From contig JAQFVV010000043.1 of assembly GCA_028023455.1 (NCBI GenBank), positions 1-64,000 on the forward strand: DNA of 64,000 nucleotides, given 5' to 3'. Origin of the DNA: Epiperipatus broadwayi. Taxonomy: Eukaryota; Onychophora; Udeonychophora; Euonychophora; Peripatidae. Below the pieces are notes generated by a model, which had not been told where the DNA came from, searched no databases, and saw nothing but the letters and a program-made list of their open reading frames with translations. Of this stretch, positions 1 to 11,479 are shown piece by piece. The position numbers were made by a program, and so were the translations under genes. Position 1 is the first letter of the stretch. Each line of letters opens with the position of its first letter.

Positions 1-546
1 CTTCTCCATCTCTTCCATCCTTCTACTCATGTTCCCATGCCCCTGGTCGGCTTCAATCCTTTGAATTCTCTGTCCCCACTCCCCCATTGTCTCTCGGACC
101 TCGTCCTGTTGTTGCCTAATTTCATGACACACCTCTTCAGTCTGCCTGATCGCTTCTTTCATCACGTCCTGATGCCTCTCGCCTTTTCCTACGTCCTCCG
201 TTAGGATCTCAACTTTCTCCTTTAGCTCCCTCAGGTCTGCCTCCGTCCTGTCCGTCTTCGACGCGTTCTGAGTTATTTCTTCCTTAACTTGGGTTAAACT
301 ACTCTCCTCCCCTTTGTCCTCTTCTAGCTTCCTTTCCTTTCCCCCGAGTAGTTGCCTTATCTCCTCTCTAAATTCTTCCCTCTCTCTTCTCCGCTCTTCT
401 CTATCTTCCCTCATTTCGGCCATCATTTGCGTCATCATCCTTATTAGGGTTTTGATATCCCCTTCATTTTGCGTATCCTGTTTTTTAAACTGGATGGGAC
501 TTTCTCCCGTCTGTTCCCACATGTCCTCATTTGTCTCTTCTTCCAT
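1..546 (-). CDS. LTR retrotransposon gag-like ORF, N-terminal part (runs off window)
   Basis: On the minus strand an ATG at 546 opens a frame of 182 codons without a stop up to the window edge. It starts MEEETNEDMWEQTGE and is extremely rich in Glu, Arg, Lys and Gln with regular hydrophobic spacing, for example MMTQMMAEMREDREERRERE, which predicts a long coiled coil. Such charged coiled coils are common at the N-terminus of Gypsy-type gag proteins. The ORF lies 380 bp downstream of a lysine-type primer-binding site and LTR, as expected for gag. Codon use is much more GC-rich than the surrounding intron. No zinc knuckle or protease is visible because the rest is outside the window. Confidence 0.6.
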   Translation of the reverse strand, partial: MEEETNEDMWEQTGESPIQFKKQDTQNEGDIKTLIRMMTQMMAEMREDREERRREREEFREEIRQLLGGKERKLEEDKGEESSLTQVKEEITQNASKTDRTEADLRELKEKVEILTEDVGKGERHQDVMKEAIRQTEEVCHEIRQQQDEVRETMGEWGQRIQRIEADQGHGNMSRRMEEMEK

Positions 547-906
547 GATTTGATGTTTATTTTATCTTTGTCCTATTCTAACTTTTGTCACTACTGTTTA
601 CGGGAATGTGGTTCTTTTTTCTTTTGATTTTATTCGTTTTATGGTGACAGCGACCGATCGGCGTCCGCTCCCTTATCTCCTGCTATGTTTTATTTATTTG
701 TTTATTTTGCTCCGGTTCCCGATGTTTTGTTTACATATTTGCGATGTTAAGAATCGCCGCGATTTTGTTCCGTTTGTTTATTTATTTTTTTTTTTTCAGC
801 TTTTGTTTACATAAACATTTCTGCGTCTTCTCCCAGGTTCGGCCGCTTTTGCTAGTATCTAGATTTGCTTTATCTTTATGTTTAGAAGCGTCATTTATAC
901 TAGCCT

Positions 907-922
907 CACGTTGGAAGCGCCA
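907..922 (-). other. Primer-binding site (lysine-tRNA type)
   Basis: On the minus strand TGGCGCTTCCAACGTG begins one base after the LTR end. It resembles the TGGCGCCCAACGTGGGG sites complementary to the 3' end of tRNA-Lys used by many Gypsy elements, with changes in the middle. Confidence 0.6.
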
Positions 923-923
923 A

Positions 924-2981
924 TGTAACCGGGCCCTATCTATATAACCGAGATTACGGGCTTCGAAATAAACATGACATAGCGTAAGGCTTTATTTATT
1001 TTCTTACATTGACAGTTATTCACGATCCACATAAGGGGGCGCCAGATACGATTATTTAAGTTGATTTTAATTACTCGCATCACCTTACATCATGTCAAAA
1101 CGATTTCGAAGTCTAATCCCACCCACTAGCTCAAAACTCCCAGCATGGACCAACAAGGTTTCTCAAGGTTGTTACATGATTGTTCTAGGACGACTCCTCC
1201 CGGAAAAGACGCATTGTCCGCTAATGAAAAATCAGCATGGTTTTCTAATTACTCGACTACGGCATAAGATTCATTTATTGGTTGTCACTGACCTATGAGG
1301 TGGTTCGTTTACGCCCCGAACACAAGGCTTACAAGTTCATCCCCCCGATTTATCGTATATAATATAATTATTTGACGTTTACTTTGATTGATTCTAGACC
1401 CGCCCGCTCTTAAATCTATCTTAACTAAGGTTAAATAAGAAACATCGTGACTTACGGCACGATGTTGACATAATTAATACAGTAAATAAATCGAAATGAA
1501 AATTAAATTTAACTAAATATACTTCAAAGATAAATCATTAAAAATAAATAAACTACGGTTTTGAGTGTGTGTGAAAAGATTTGAGAAATGCTCGACTTGA
1601 TTAGATATTGACAAATTTATTAAATATGAAAAGAAAACATTATTAATGGATTTATTACACACGCGCACATACATTCACGCTCACAGAGAATCATAATTAG
1701 TCATAACATAATGCGAATAACGAGATAAAGTTCCTTTCTAGTTGATAAAATATATTATCTTTCCTGAGCTTCGCTTAAGTTCAAAGTTCATGTTTACAAA
1801 GTTCTGTAACAAAGATAAACTATCATGATGAGGAAAGTTTTAAGATTTGTTTGTGCAAATTTATGTTGGTTAATTACGAGATTGCCTTATGAGTTTCTAA
1901 ATTGAGTGAGTGAACATAATATAAAACATATTTACCTAGGATTTGTCTTGGTTACAACGAACATTGATTGGTCTGGACGAGTTTGGGTATTTCACGGAAC
2001 ATTTCTATTATTAGGAGCATCAACTTCACACGACGATGTTATCGGAATTTCATAGCTTCGGAGATATTTCAGTAGCGGAGCGCCGATCAGTCACTGAAGG
2101 GTTTATTAGCCCCTCATGACAGTCGACGCTCTTGGTATTAATTTCATAATGATCATCTTCAAACTGAGGAATAAATCAAGCTAATTCAGAACAATTTTAT
2201 TGTTAAAATAAAAGCATAAGCATCGGAATAAAATGAGCAGGTGATAACTCGGAATACTGAGAATAAACAACAGCAATGATAATGTATCAATCGAAATGAA
2301 TCGAATCGAACCATTGAATAGGTTTTGACTGGTATTTATAAGGGTTGATCCATATCTTGGGATCCAATCTACCCCCAGAGTTCCTTGCTCCTGGAGTTGT
2401 CGTTCAGGTCCGCGTTTGAGGTACCTGTTCACTCACTCTTTGTGCTAAAGGCAATATTTATTTTGAGACAATCTCATTTTGCAATCTCACTCAACCAACC
2501 TTATCCTTCACACCTCGAATGCATGCGTGTGTGCGTGTGTTTTACCAGAACAATACAAGCTATTTTAAATTTAGAAGTCGAGCATTTTATCTTTTCCTCA
2601 AATCTTTTCTCTAAGTTTTATTCTAGTTAAAACTATATTTCTAAAATAACATTTTTAAATTCCCCGTGGTGTTTTTGATTGACAATTATATTTTACTATT
2701 TAGGAGAGCATATTATATTTTATTATTTAGGAGAGCAAATTATGTTTTGTTATTATTTTTTATTATCTGAAAGCTTTAATCATTTAATTAGACGTTTACC
2801 GTCTGTATTTTATCAATGTGTTTTATAAATGTATTTATGAGAGAAAAAAAACTATTACAAGTTACGAAAATAAAATTACGAGTGTTTTAGGTTGCTTGCT
2901 GGTGTGTGTGTGTTTATCGATTTGACCCGTTCTGATCTATGCTTCCTAGATTTAATACTGATGTAACGCTGTCTCGTTACA
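924..2981 (-). repeat. Long terminal repeat (5' LTR of the minus-strand element)
   Basis: The 2058-bp segment starts TGTAAC on the plus strand and ends GTTACA at 2981, giving inverted TG...CA ends. Next to it at 907-922 is a primer-binding site. An LTR of about 2 kb is long for an insect Gypsy element but close to the 2.25 kb LTRs at 42.6-47.7 kb. Without the second LTR the left boundary rests on the primer-binding site and the right one on the interrupted foldback. Confidence 0.6.
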
Positions 2982-3310
2982 GTATACATAATCTTATTTC
3001 GACTGCCCTGCAGTCGTCTTCAGAGTTATGATATAATGAACAAAGTAAAATACATAATTACATGAATAATACCATAAAAACTTAATAAAATTAATAGAAT
3101 AATAAAAATATTTTTTTTGTGTATTTTTTTTATTTTATTAATTACATTTTTTATAATATTTATATAGTTATATATTTTATTTTGTTCATTATACCATAGC
3201 TCTGAAGAAGACTGCAGGACAATTGAAACATAAAATTGTATATGCATATATGTACAATAAAAAGTTTTTTGCTAAAAATTGTTCAAAGTGGAGTGGATAA
3301 ATTACATTTA
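2982..3310. repeat. Foldback element, family F1, left arm truncated by LTR insertion
   Basis: An inverted repeat folds 3001-3055 onto 3183-3225, with CTCTGAAGAAGACTGCAGGA on the right arm. The outer right arm (CTAAAAATTGTTC...GTGGATAAATTACA) matches the complete copy at 24450-24690. The matching outer left arm is missing because the LTR element ends at 2981. Confidence 0.7.
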
Positions 3311-3735
3311 TGCTTCATTTTTATTTTATTTTCAAGCAAACAAAAAAAGTTGTGCAGTTTTAATATAAATTTATTACACATGTAAGATTTTCTATATAGT
3401 AAGCAATGGCAACCATTTTTTTTTCTTTCTCCTATTAAATATCAAGTAATGAAAAAATCTTCTCTGTGTACAAATCTACTGTGCACATGTGTGTGTGCAC
3501 ACATATACTTTTATATTTATAAACAAATCGTAAACAAAAGCAATTTATTGCTGACATGCTATAGATTTTTTGCTGTCATGAATTTTTTTTTAAATACAAA
3601 TTTGCATATTCTTTCTATATATATATAAACATTCTATCTTTTAGGACAGAGAATAATATAGATATAAGTAAATCAATATTATTGCAATTATTAGATTTTT
3701 ATTTTATTTATTCTAAACCAACTTGTCTGTTTTAG
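3311..3735 (+). other. Intron sequence upstream of PPP4R1 exon A
   Basis: AT-rich intron with short TG and TA runs, ending in the polypyrimidine tract and TTTTAG acceptor. No other feature seen. Confidence 0.5.
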
Positions 3736-3921
3736 TCTGTTATTCCACCAGTTTTATTAGAGCAATATATTGGTATGACTGACCCGTCCAAAGTTCAAGC
3801 TTTAGATGTCGAACTTCCTCAGCATTGTGCCTTCAGTTTAGCCGCAGTTGCATATACGTTGGGTCGTAAACATTGGAACTGCCTTAAAAACACCTATGAA
3901 AAATTAGCATCAGATATGCAA
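3736..3921 (+). CDS. PPP4R1: PPP4R1 exon A (internal, 62 codons)
   Basis: This exon opens with IPPVLLEQYIGMTDPSKVQ and continues through AFSLAAVAYTLGRKHW to LASDMQ, the signature with which the C-terminal HEAT array of PPP4R1 begins. The acceptor is a T-rich tract ending TTTTAG at 3735 and the donor is CAA|GTAAAA, so both ends are phase 0. The open frame runs on past the donor but turns into low-complexity Lys/Phe/Ile sequence, which marks the exon end. The MTDP methionine at 3775 is internal, because similarity to the family extends 13 codons upstream of it. In the protein this segment packs as one or two HEAT helix pairs of the PP4 scaffold. Confidence 0.88.
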
Positions 3922-4019
3922 GTAAAAAAATTTAACTCTTTTATTATTCTTATATTTTTATTTTTTATTCAAACAATGCAATATGAAAAATAGAAAATTC
4001 ATTAATTATATAATCATTT

Positions 4020-5100
4020 CACTTTATTTATTTTTTATCGCATGGTAGTCCAATTTGAAAATTGATTATCATTAGTTTTTCTGTCAGAATAAAGTTTCTA
4101 CTTAGCATCTAACAATCTTGTTTTATGATCATTGTTTTCTCTTTTAAACATTTATAGTTAGTTAGCTCTTTTTCTAGATTAGTGAACATCTTTCTATTAT
4201 CATTTTTTCTTCTTATTCTTATATTTTTACTGCATATATTTCATAATCCTAATTCCTATATCTCTAAAGATTCCCTTAAGAAAAGTACTTGTCTGCTTCA
4301 TAAATTCTTTTATTTTCACTTTCTCTTTTCATTACTACTATATGATTAATTTTAACTCTTCTAAGTTGGGATTTCTATTCTCTTCAAATCATCTTTTTTT
4401 TTTTCATTGCCCAAATCTTCACACCATCTAAAGCTATATTATAAACAAAACATTTGACAATATTTGTTTTTTTAACTTAAACGTTTATTAAAAATCTATA
4501 CATATTACAATTTTCATAATAATATTTTTGTTTTTTGTCTAATTGTTAAAAGGTAAAGGTATTATACAGCTATTCTTAATCTTTTATATTTTCTATTATA
4601 TCCAGTGTATATTATTCTTCAAAATAATCAACTTTTCTTTATAAACAAACAAAACAACCTGTATTCCCAAATTGATCACAGAAAACTTTAGTTTGTCCTC
4701 ACTTTTTCTAAATCTAAACTGGTGCCTGAAGACATCAATATATCTAACCTGTAAATAAGTACTTCTACCTATTCAATACTTTTAACATCTTAGCATGAAT
4801 GGTTAAATTCATATTAGATTTTTCAGTAAAAGAATCCTAACTATTAAAATATATTAGCCATTCTTTTGTGTCCTATATTATATTACAAATATTAACCAAC
4901 CTATCCCACTATCCTCTTTGTTTTAACAATTGAACTGAACTGGTATTAATTTTTTGTACTTTGGCACTCTCATCTTTTACGATTGCTCAGTAAATTTTAT
5001 CTATATATTTTGTCTATTTACATAATTATCCTATTATTTTTATAACACAAATTATCTCTGTGTTACTTCATCTTTTCAATATATATTTTTTTGTTTCAGT
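4020..5100 (-). pseudogene. Decayed non-LTR retrotransposon reverse transcriptase
   Basis: Minus-strand fragments in shifting frames resemble a LINE reverse transcriptase of a different type from the RTE copies. A piece near 4.9 kb reads ICNII-DTKEW (family ICNxIWxTKEWP), a later piece reads KMLKVLNR (family KVMLKVxxNR), then QFRFRK (family QFGFRKG), and near 4.45 kb VKCFVYNIALDGVKIW, clearly like VKCFVWSVALYGSETW. Stops and frameshifts are frequent and the FADD catalytic box is not visible. The clade cannot be assigned. The element lies in the first large PPP4R1 intron. Confidence 0.5.
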
Positions 5101-5687
5101 TACTTTACTATATCTGTTTCTCTCTCATTCAGATGTTTTATTTTACCATTGTATACATTAAATCAAATCTTTTTTTTTTAAAGTAAATTTATTTATTATT
5201 GTATTCCTTTCCTAAACACATTTATGCAGTTTGTGTCGCTGTTTAATACATAAACCCCCCCCCCCCAGTATATTAAAACGTCTGTGTCCATGTCATCTGT
5301 TTAAATTCTTCCTGTGAATATTGATGTTCTTAGATAATATAGAGTACACAATAAATGTTTTTAACACACACACGCAATACAACATGGCATACTTGTGATA
5401 TAATTTAATTTTAAAATTATACATATTAAGATGTCAACAAAAATAATTAACAAAAAAAAATAATAATATTGGTACCATACTGATGGTATGTATAATGTAG
5501 TTAGAATATATTTGTGAATGTATTCACTCAATCATTCAAAAACAAAATAAAATTTTCAGTATTCTTTTTCATTAGTTTCTGTGATAAAAATTATAAGATG
5601 AAATGCAAAAGATGGTTTTGAGATAATAAAGAAAGGGATGATATAGGCATTGTGAGATGTAATGTTAAATTATTAACCATCTAATAA
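5101..5687 (+). other. Intron, low-complexity
   Basis: AT-rich intron with a C11 run near 5265, a short CA microsatellite and an A-rich stretch. No gene or element recognised. Confidence 0.4.
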
Positions 5688-5689
5688 TA

Positions 5690-6107
5690 TAGAGGCAAAA
5701 TTCTCTACAGTAGTGCCATTCAGTGCAAACCAGAACAATCATTGGATGCAAGAATGTTTGTGCATAAAAGCCCTATCTAGTGCCTAATTATCCAATATCC
5801 CCAGACTAATTTCTAGCTTGTGGCTTTTACCAGTGAGAAGCCATGGATCTAAGAGTGCTGCACCTGGTATTCCTAGACTTGTTTCTAGCTGTGGCATTCA
5901 TCAGCGAAGAGCCTTGGATCTGAGATCACTGCACCTAGATCTGAGAATCTAATGCAACCCTCCAGTAGCCACCTTTTTAATAGTCTAGGGATATTGGAAG
6001 AGCGGGCACCTAGATAGGGATTTAATGCACAAACCTTCTTGCTTCCATTGATTTCTCTGGCTTGCACTGAGTGGCACTACTGTATGGAGAGTTTTGCTTC
6101 TGTGTAA
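5690..6107. repeat. Family R1 repeat, foldback copy with decayed hammerhead motifs
   Basis: The outer arms GGCAAAATTCTCTACAGTAG (left) and CTACTGTATGGAGAGTTTTG (right) pair, and the right end runs into TGTGTAAATAGCTT as in the copy at 22.67 kb. Inside are two minus-strand hammerhead-like cores near 5830 and 5890. The first has CTGGTAA instead of CTGATGA; the second keeps CTGATGA, GAAA and an AGTC cleavage context, but its stem I is poorly paired. Related copies are at 14.8, 22.7, 34.7, 38.3 and 40.7 kb. Confidence 0.7.
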
Positions 6108-6909
6108 ATAGCTTGTTTAGTTTAAAAGATGGTGGTAATCATGTGATATTTAGTGACATCTAATAATATGTCAGAAGGTCATCAGTTTCCAGTCATCTTA
6201 GGATGCTGAACGATGCAGATGGGGTGAATCTTTTTTTCTGTTCAGTCTGCAACAAAAATAGATCAATTCTATTACGGTCTCATTCTTTAACAGCAGATAG
6301 GCAAGCAGTAATTTGATAAATAAAAATTTCCCAATGAAAATTCTTTCTAACGTAAATATCTAGGGTAACGAAATATTGACTCACACAGATATATGCATAG
6401 ACATACATAAACATAAATGTATATAATTCAATATATAGAATACAAATTTTTTATACATCTCTAAACCAATACTATTCTTGATGTTAGTAATAAATCCATG
6501 AGGCAGATATATTTTCAAAGTAAATTTTCAAACTAATCCATAATCATTTTAAAACATATTTTTTCAAAAGGCAAAATATTCAAAAAGTGTCGTTCTCTAT
6601 GAAGCATATATTGAAAATGTTAAAATTGTGTTTGAAGTTAGTAATGAACATAGTCAATTTTGCCAACATGTTTTCTAGATATGATTGGAAAAGAAATGCC
6701 TCTCATAATTTTTCCCAAAATTTAAAAAAATATTAATTGCAGCTTTAAAAACAGTACTTAAACTATGGCAAATCATGTGTTCAAGCACTGTCATGAGTTA
6801 CAATAGTAGAAAATCATGTCAGTCAGCCTGTCTACAATTTCACTAAGTAAATATATTTTTTTTTTTTTACCTTGAATGTAATTAATTTATCTTGGTTTGT
6901 AGATTAAAA
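6108..6909 (+). other. Intron, no feature seen
   Basis: AT-rich intron. Positions 6130-6160 resemble the TGATCATGTGAT tail of family R1; otherwise nothing recognised. Confidence 0.4.
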
Positions 6910-8021
6910 TTTTTGGTACTTACATAGTTTGTCTGCTGCCAGAAAGTTTGCCACCCATTTTATTTTAAATTATCCATATTCAGAGGTTTCAAACACATGA
7001 TATAAGCAATATGACTAACTCTAAGTCATCATATTCAGTATTTATGTTTTTATATTTATTAAAAAGAAACAAAAGTTTGATGGCTAAATGCAGTAAAGAA
7101 AATAAAAATAAAACATGATTAAGCAAACTATAACAAAGATGCAGACAGACATCATTTTTTAGGCGAACACTATTTCTGAAAAACCAAAGAATTGTAATTA
7201 AAATTTTTTCCAATGTAAGTTCACTACACCAGCTGTAAACTAATCTCAGTGCACTTACAAACAATGTTTTGGGGCATTCTAACCACATTCCTTTCGAAAC
7301 AGATAGGTGCTTAGAACATGTTCGCACACAATATCCCATTGCATCTCTGTTCGCACATAAAGTGTAGTATCACAGCCATTATTATATGCTTTTCAGGTAG
7401 GCATTAATTATCCTGTAATTTTGAAAATATTCCACCGTATCTTGTTCTGTCAATGAAAGATTCCAAATTTTAATCATATTTCCAAAAATGATATGGCAAC
7501 AAAAAACTGTTAAAAAAAGCAGCATGTGTTATCTGTTCACCTCATGTTAACATTTGGACATTACGTTGTGAATGGAATTTATTAAAAAAATATTCAAATT
7601 TAGAATATATATTTTAAACTTAATAAGCTATACATATTCCAGGATTGAAGTATTTGTTTGCTTATGATTAAAATTTGGAAAGTATGTGATAATGTCCATG
7701 ATATTGCAATTTATGTGCGATCAGAGGCAATGGCGGTGTGTGAGCATATTCTAAGTACCTATCCGTTTGGAAGTGTAGGTGAGATTAATTTACAGCTGAT
7801 GTAGTGAATTTACATTAAAAAATTTTTAATTACAACCCTTTGGTCTTATGTATTTTTTATCATTTTAAATAAATAAAAAAAAAATGTAAATATTGAATAT
7901 GATAATTTAGAGTCAGCCATATTATTTCTACCATGAATTGGAAATCCCTGAAAATGGATAATTTAAAATAAAACGAGTGGTATGCTTTTCAGCAGGCAAG
8001 CTATGTAAGTACCAACTTTTT
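6910..8021. repeat. Large imperfect inverted repeat, about 1.1 kb
   Basis: The ends GGTACTTACATAG (6916-) and CTATGTAAGTACC (-8021) are inverted copies. Similarity continues inward: 7200-7330 pairs with about 7727-7840, both containing the same TTACAGCTG(G/A)TGTAGTGAA block on opposite strands, and 6960-7050 pairs with 7890-7970. The arms differ by many substitutions and small indels and enclose about 350 bp. A 116-codon minus-strand ORF at 6989-7339 lies in the left arm, but the right arm does not preserve it. This may be an old foldback transposon or an inverted duplication. Confidence 0.65.
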
Positions 8022-8534
8022 TAAGCATTTGCATTTATTCTCACTAGTTACTGTGTGAAGACTGATATTTTTTTAAGTTTCATTGTCTATTGATTTATTA
8101 AATGATTGTATGATAACTTTTTGGATTTCGGTTTTATTAATGAATTTATTGAGATTGATTTTACATGATCAGCCTTTTGCATTTTTATGCTTTTTAATTT
8201 TGCAATTCAATTTTTTAGGATGGAATTGTATTTGCTTTTGTTATTAGTTTAATTTCTTATATGTTATGTAAATAAATTATATTATTTTCATACATTATAT
8301 GTTTTCCAGTAATTATCTGTTTGCAAAATATATTAATTACAGGCTTGTTTTTTTAAAAAATTACATTATTTTCATAGTTTCAAATGTATTACATTTTCTG
8401 TTTTTTATTGTTTTTATTTAAACATGTTGTTTGTTTGCAAAATATTTTACATTCTTATTATTTGTCTGAAAGTTGTTGATAATAGAACTGTTGTTGTATT
8501 TTAGGTTAGTCCATTTCCATCATCCAATATTAAG
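8022..8534 (+). other. Intron, no feature seen
   Basis: Very AT-rich intron with T-rich tracts. No gene or repeat recognised. Confidence 0.4.
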
Positions 8535-8765
8535 AACTTTATTTAAACTTTTCAAATACATTCAACTGTTAGTAATAGCACACATATTAGTACGTAATTA
8601 TTAGTACGTAGCACAGTGTTTCAAGTGGTATTATTTTCCTCGCTTCTTCAAGTGTTGCTGGCCTTTAGATTTGCGAATATTAAATTTAAGACCATGCTCT
8701 AACCACCTAGGTTATCTTGTCTAGTAAATTAAAATATATTTTATCTATGAGAATTCTGATTAACA
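8535..8765 (-). repeat. tRNA-like repeat copy 1 (SINE or Penelope terminal repeat)
   Basis: On the minus strand a tRNA A-box-like stretch, CTAGGTGGTTAGAGC, is followed by GTCTTAAATTTAA and GCCAGCAACACTTGAAG. The same order occurs at 10825-11075 (minus) and 12500-12770 (plus). The outer end shared with copy 2 is TTTAAACTTTTCAAATACATTCAA. This copy lies just beyond the 3' end of the minus-strand Penelope-like element. Confidence 0.6.
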
Positions 8766-8869
8766 AGTCCGTTTTCAGACATGATAAATTATCATACTAA
8801 ATTGATTTATGAAGTTGTTTGCCATTGTTATGTGCATTAGCTTCTTTAAATTTTTTCTTTGTGTCTTTT

Positions 8870-10730
8870 TCCGATCAAAAGTGTTTGTTAATGATCTGCT
8901 ACTTTAGACCTTTTTTTTTTTTTACCATTTCTAATTTTCAGTTTGTGTTCTTTCAATTGCTTTTTATTGGGATGACTAGTTTCACCAATATACATGCTTT
9001 CGCATTTACAATTTTAGATGCAGTTTTTGTTTCTTAGCATTTCAAGTTTAGGTTTTGTAGAGTTTGGGATACTCATAGTGTTATGGCTTTGTAAACTATA
9101 CTGATTGCAAATTTTTTTTAATTTGGACCTATAATTGTTTTTTTTTATGTTGCTTTTTGTTGTGTATTTGTTTTCATGATGACAGCTGATGGACAACCAT
9201 TCTTCATGAGAGTTTATTCTATGTACATCGTTTTATTTTCCCAAATCACTGGTTTCTGAATAAACGTCTTTTACTCTGTTTGATAGTGATAATATAATTC
9301 CATGTTTTATGTTTCTGCCATGATTGGATTTGTATGCTAAGCTTACGTATCTTCCTGTGTGTGTTTACATAAACTGTAATTTTGATGTTGCCACGAGGGA
9401 AGTCTTGTATAAGAACATTTTAGTATGCCAATTTTTTTTCTTGTTCTGATTTTATTGTGAAATTAACTACAAGGGATATATTGCTGGTGTGTGTCCAGAA
9501 TGTTTGCAATAGTTCCATTATGTGGCTATACATCAAATATATCCACATAGGGAAGCTAAACTTTAGATGGATATGGAGTAGTATTGATGCCTGTGATTTC
9601 AAGTTCTTCCGTGTAAATGTTGCTAATTGTGGAGACTAATGAGTGCATAGCCGTGTTTTGGTTTTGTTGGAAGAATTCTGTGTTGTATTGAAAGTACATG
9701 GTTGTTATGCAGAATGTTAATATTTCATTATACAATCAATAGGAAGTCATGTTCTGGTTTGTAAGCTGTTATCACCGTTTAATTTTTTTTTTTCAACAGA
9801 CAATACTTTATCAAAAGGGTACATTAGTAAACAAGCTTTCCATATTAATTAAAGCCTACCAATATTTCAGCTCTTTCAATATTTATGCTTTTGATTAAAA
9901 AGTGCGCACAATCTATGGCAACGGATTGCTTCTTGTATGCCAAAGGACTAAGAACTTTATGGATTCTAGATAGATCATAAATATGAAAAATTTTGCTTAA
10001 ATGTATTACTTTTTTTTTACGATTTGATGTTTTTTAAGTAATACTTGCAATTTTCTATGCAACTTTAACTTCGTTTCTTTAATTGATATGGAATTTTTTG
10101 CAAATTTTTTGTATTGGCCTGCAGTAAGAACCTCGTATTTTGTTATAGTACATTTGCCCTTATCAGCAGGTGAACAATTATGGATTTATATAATTTGAGA
10201 GATTTAATAGCTTTTTCTCATCATAGAAAATGTTGGTTTTGGGTTTTTGATGTGTCTCAAGTATTCTTTTTATGTTCTATCATAATTCTGCCGCTTCTTC
10301 TAAAGGCAATTTTAAGTGACTTCATCAATTGCTGTGCAAGTTAGTACTTTTTCTGAACTGCAATTTCATCTTCATGTTTTAAACTATGATTTTTGATTGA
10401 AGCTGATAGATTGTTTGCTGCAGTATGACAATTGATAAAAACATGTAGATTTATAAGTTTCTTCTTTTAATATTATTTTACTTTTGCATTCAATTTAGAA
10501 TATGAAGTCATTACTGCTTGATAAACTCTTAGATCTTTAGTAGTCAATCCATTTTTTTGGCAAGTAATGGAATGCAAAGTTTGATCGTTGAAAAGCTTGG
10601 TCATTTATTCTTTCTCGTAACAGAGATTCCCTTGTTTTCCGAGTAATTTTCTCAGCTCTCTGGAGTGAATTAGAGGTTTTAGCTGAAAATCTTTAGGATT
10701 AACTTCATCGGATTTACATAAACAAAATTG
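8870..10730 (-). mobile_element. Penelope-like retroelement, decayed, minus strand
   Basis: In frames broken by stops and shifts the minus strand shows Penelope-type landmarks in the correct order. FAFHYLPKKWID lies near 10.58 kb. SPADKGKCTITKYE near 10.16 kb matches the family's LPADKGxxTVV block. SLFTNVPF near 9.82 kb matches DVVSLFTNVP. YVDIFDV, with the catalytic YVDD altered, followed by PHN near 9.54 kb matches YVDDTFVIWPHG. SWQKHKTWN lies near 9.31 kb. CESMYIGETSHPNKKQLKEH near 8.97 kb is a GIY-YIG endonuclease start. Penelope-like elements pair this reverse transcriptase with a C-terminal GIY-YIG domain. No intact ORF remains. Confidence 0.75.
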
Positions 10731-10824
10731 ATTTTAATCAGTTTTCAACTTAATTTTTCACGATAAGTAAAGTTTGATGTTATATTGGGTCCATACCAAG
10801 TACTTAATCTATCTGAAAGTTTAT

Positions 10825-11075
10825 GATGATAGTATTTAAACTTTTCAAATACATTCAAGTATTAGTAATAGCACACAGATTACTATGTAACACAATGTTT
10901 CAAATGATATTCTCTCTTTTTTGTTGGCATAACCACTGACAGTAGTAGCAAGGAATTTGAACCAGAAACCTTTAGATTCGTGAACATTGAATTTAAGACA
11001 ACACTTTAACTAATTAGATTATTCTGTCAAGGAAACAGTTAGTAGAAATTTTATATACTTATCTATGATGGTTCT
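10825..11075 (-). repeat. tRNA-like repeat copy 2
   Basis: Minus-strand copy. It has TCTAATTAGTTAAAGTGTTGTCTTAAATT in the A-box region, with a good B-box-like GGTTCAAATTCC near 10950, and CAGTGGTTATGCCAACAA beyond. It lies between the 5' ends of the two Penelope-like copies. Confidence 0.6.
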
Positions 11076-11455
11076 CCTGTTTCTTTATATCATATTTCAG
11101 CAAAATTCTCCATCTTTATGATCTTTTCAAAATCCATCTTGTCAAAACTTCTCAAGAGTTCCTCTCAAAGTCCTTTGTTTGGTATACATGACATGGTTCT
11201 TTTTTCGGGGATTTTGAGCACTTTGTGGAATTAATCAAGAACATTATTCTCTCAAAGGAAACGGTAGAAATTTCATATAATTATCTATGAGACTCCTGTT
11301 TCATTACATCATATTTCATCAGAATTCACTGTCTTTATGGTTTTTCCATCTAACCAAAACTTCTCAAGGGTTCTAAAGTTCTTTGGTATAGATGACACAG
11401 TTCTTTCTCAGAGATTTTGTTCAAGATTTTTGTGGAATTAATCAACAATATGAAT
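11032..11455 (+). repeat. Direct duplication, about 210-bp unit, two copies
   Basis: A block starting GAAACAGTTAGTAGAAATTTTATA recurs as GAAACGGTAGAAATTTCATATA near 11258. Both copies continue through ATCTATGA..CTCCTGTTTC, CAAAACTTCTCAAG and GTGGAATTAATCAA. Divergence is about 15-20 percent by eye. Confidence 0.6.
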
Positions 11456-11479
11456 ATTTAAAGAACTGATGTATTGGTA

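Larger units (their letters stand above)
1..2981 (-). mobile_element. Gypsy-type LTR retrotransposon, 5' part
   Basis: Reading the minus strand, an LTR (2981 down to 924) is followed after one base by a primer-binding site, an untranslated leader and the gag-like ORF. The LTR outer edge is fixed by the neighbouring foldback element, whose left arm is interrupted exactly at 2981/2982. The other LTR and all of pol lie outside the window, so autonomy, age and target duplication cannot be judged. GC content is visibly higher than in the host DNA. Confidence 0.65.

Noticed and set aside
314-553. Serine-rich plus-strand ORF
   Set aside because: Antisense of the charged gag-like frame on the minus strand, which is open over the whole 546 bp.
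6989-7339. 116-codon minus-strand ORF
   Set aside because: It lies in one arm of the large inverted repeat and the frame is not kept in the other arm; no domain is recognisable.
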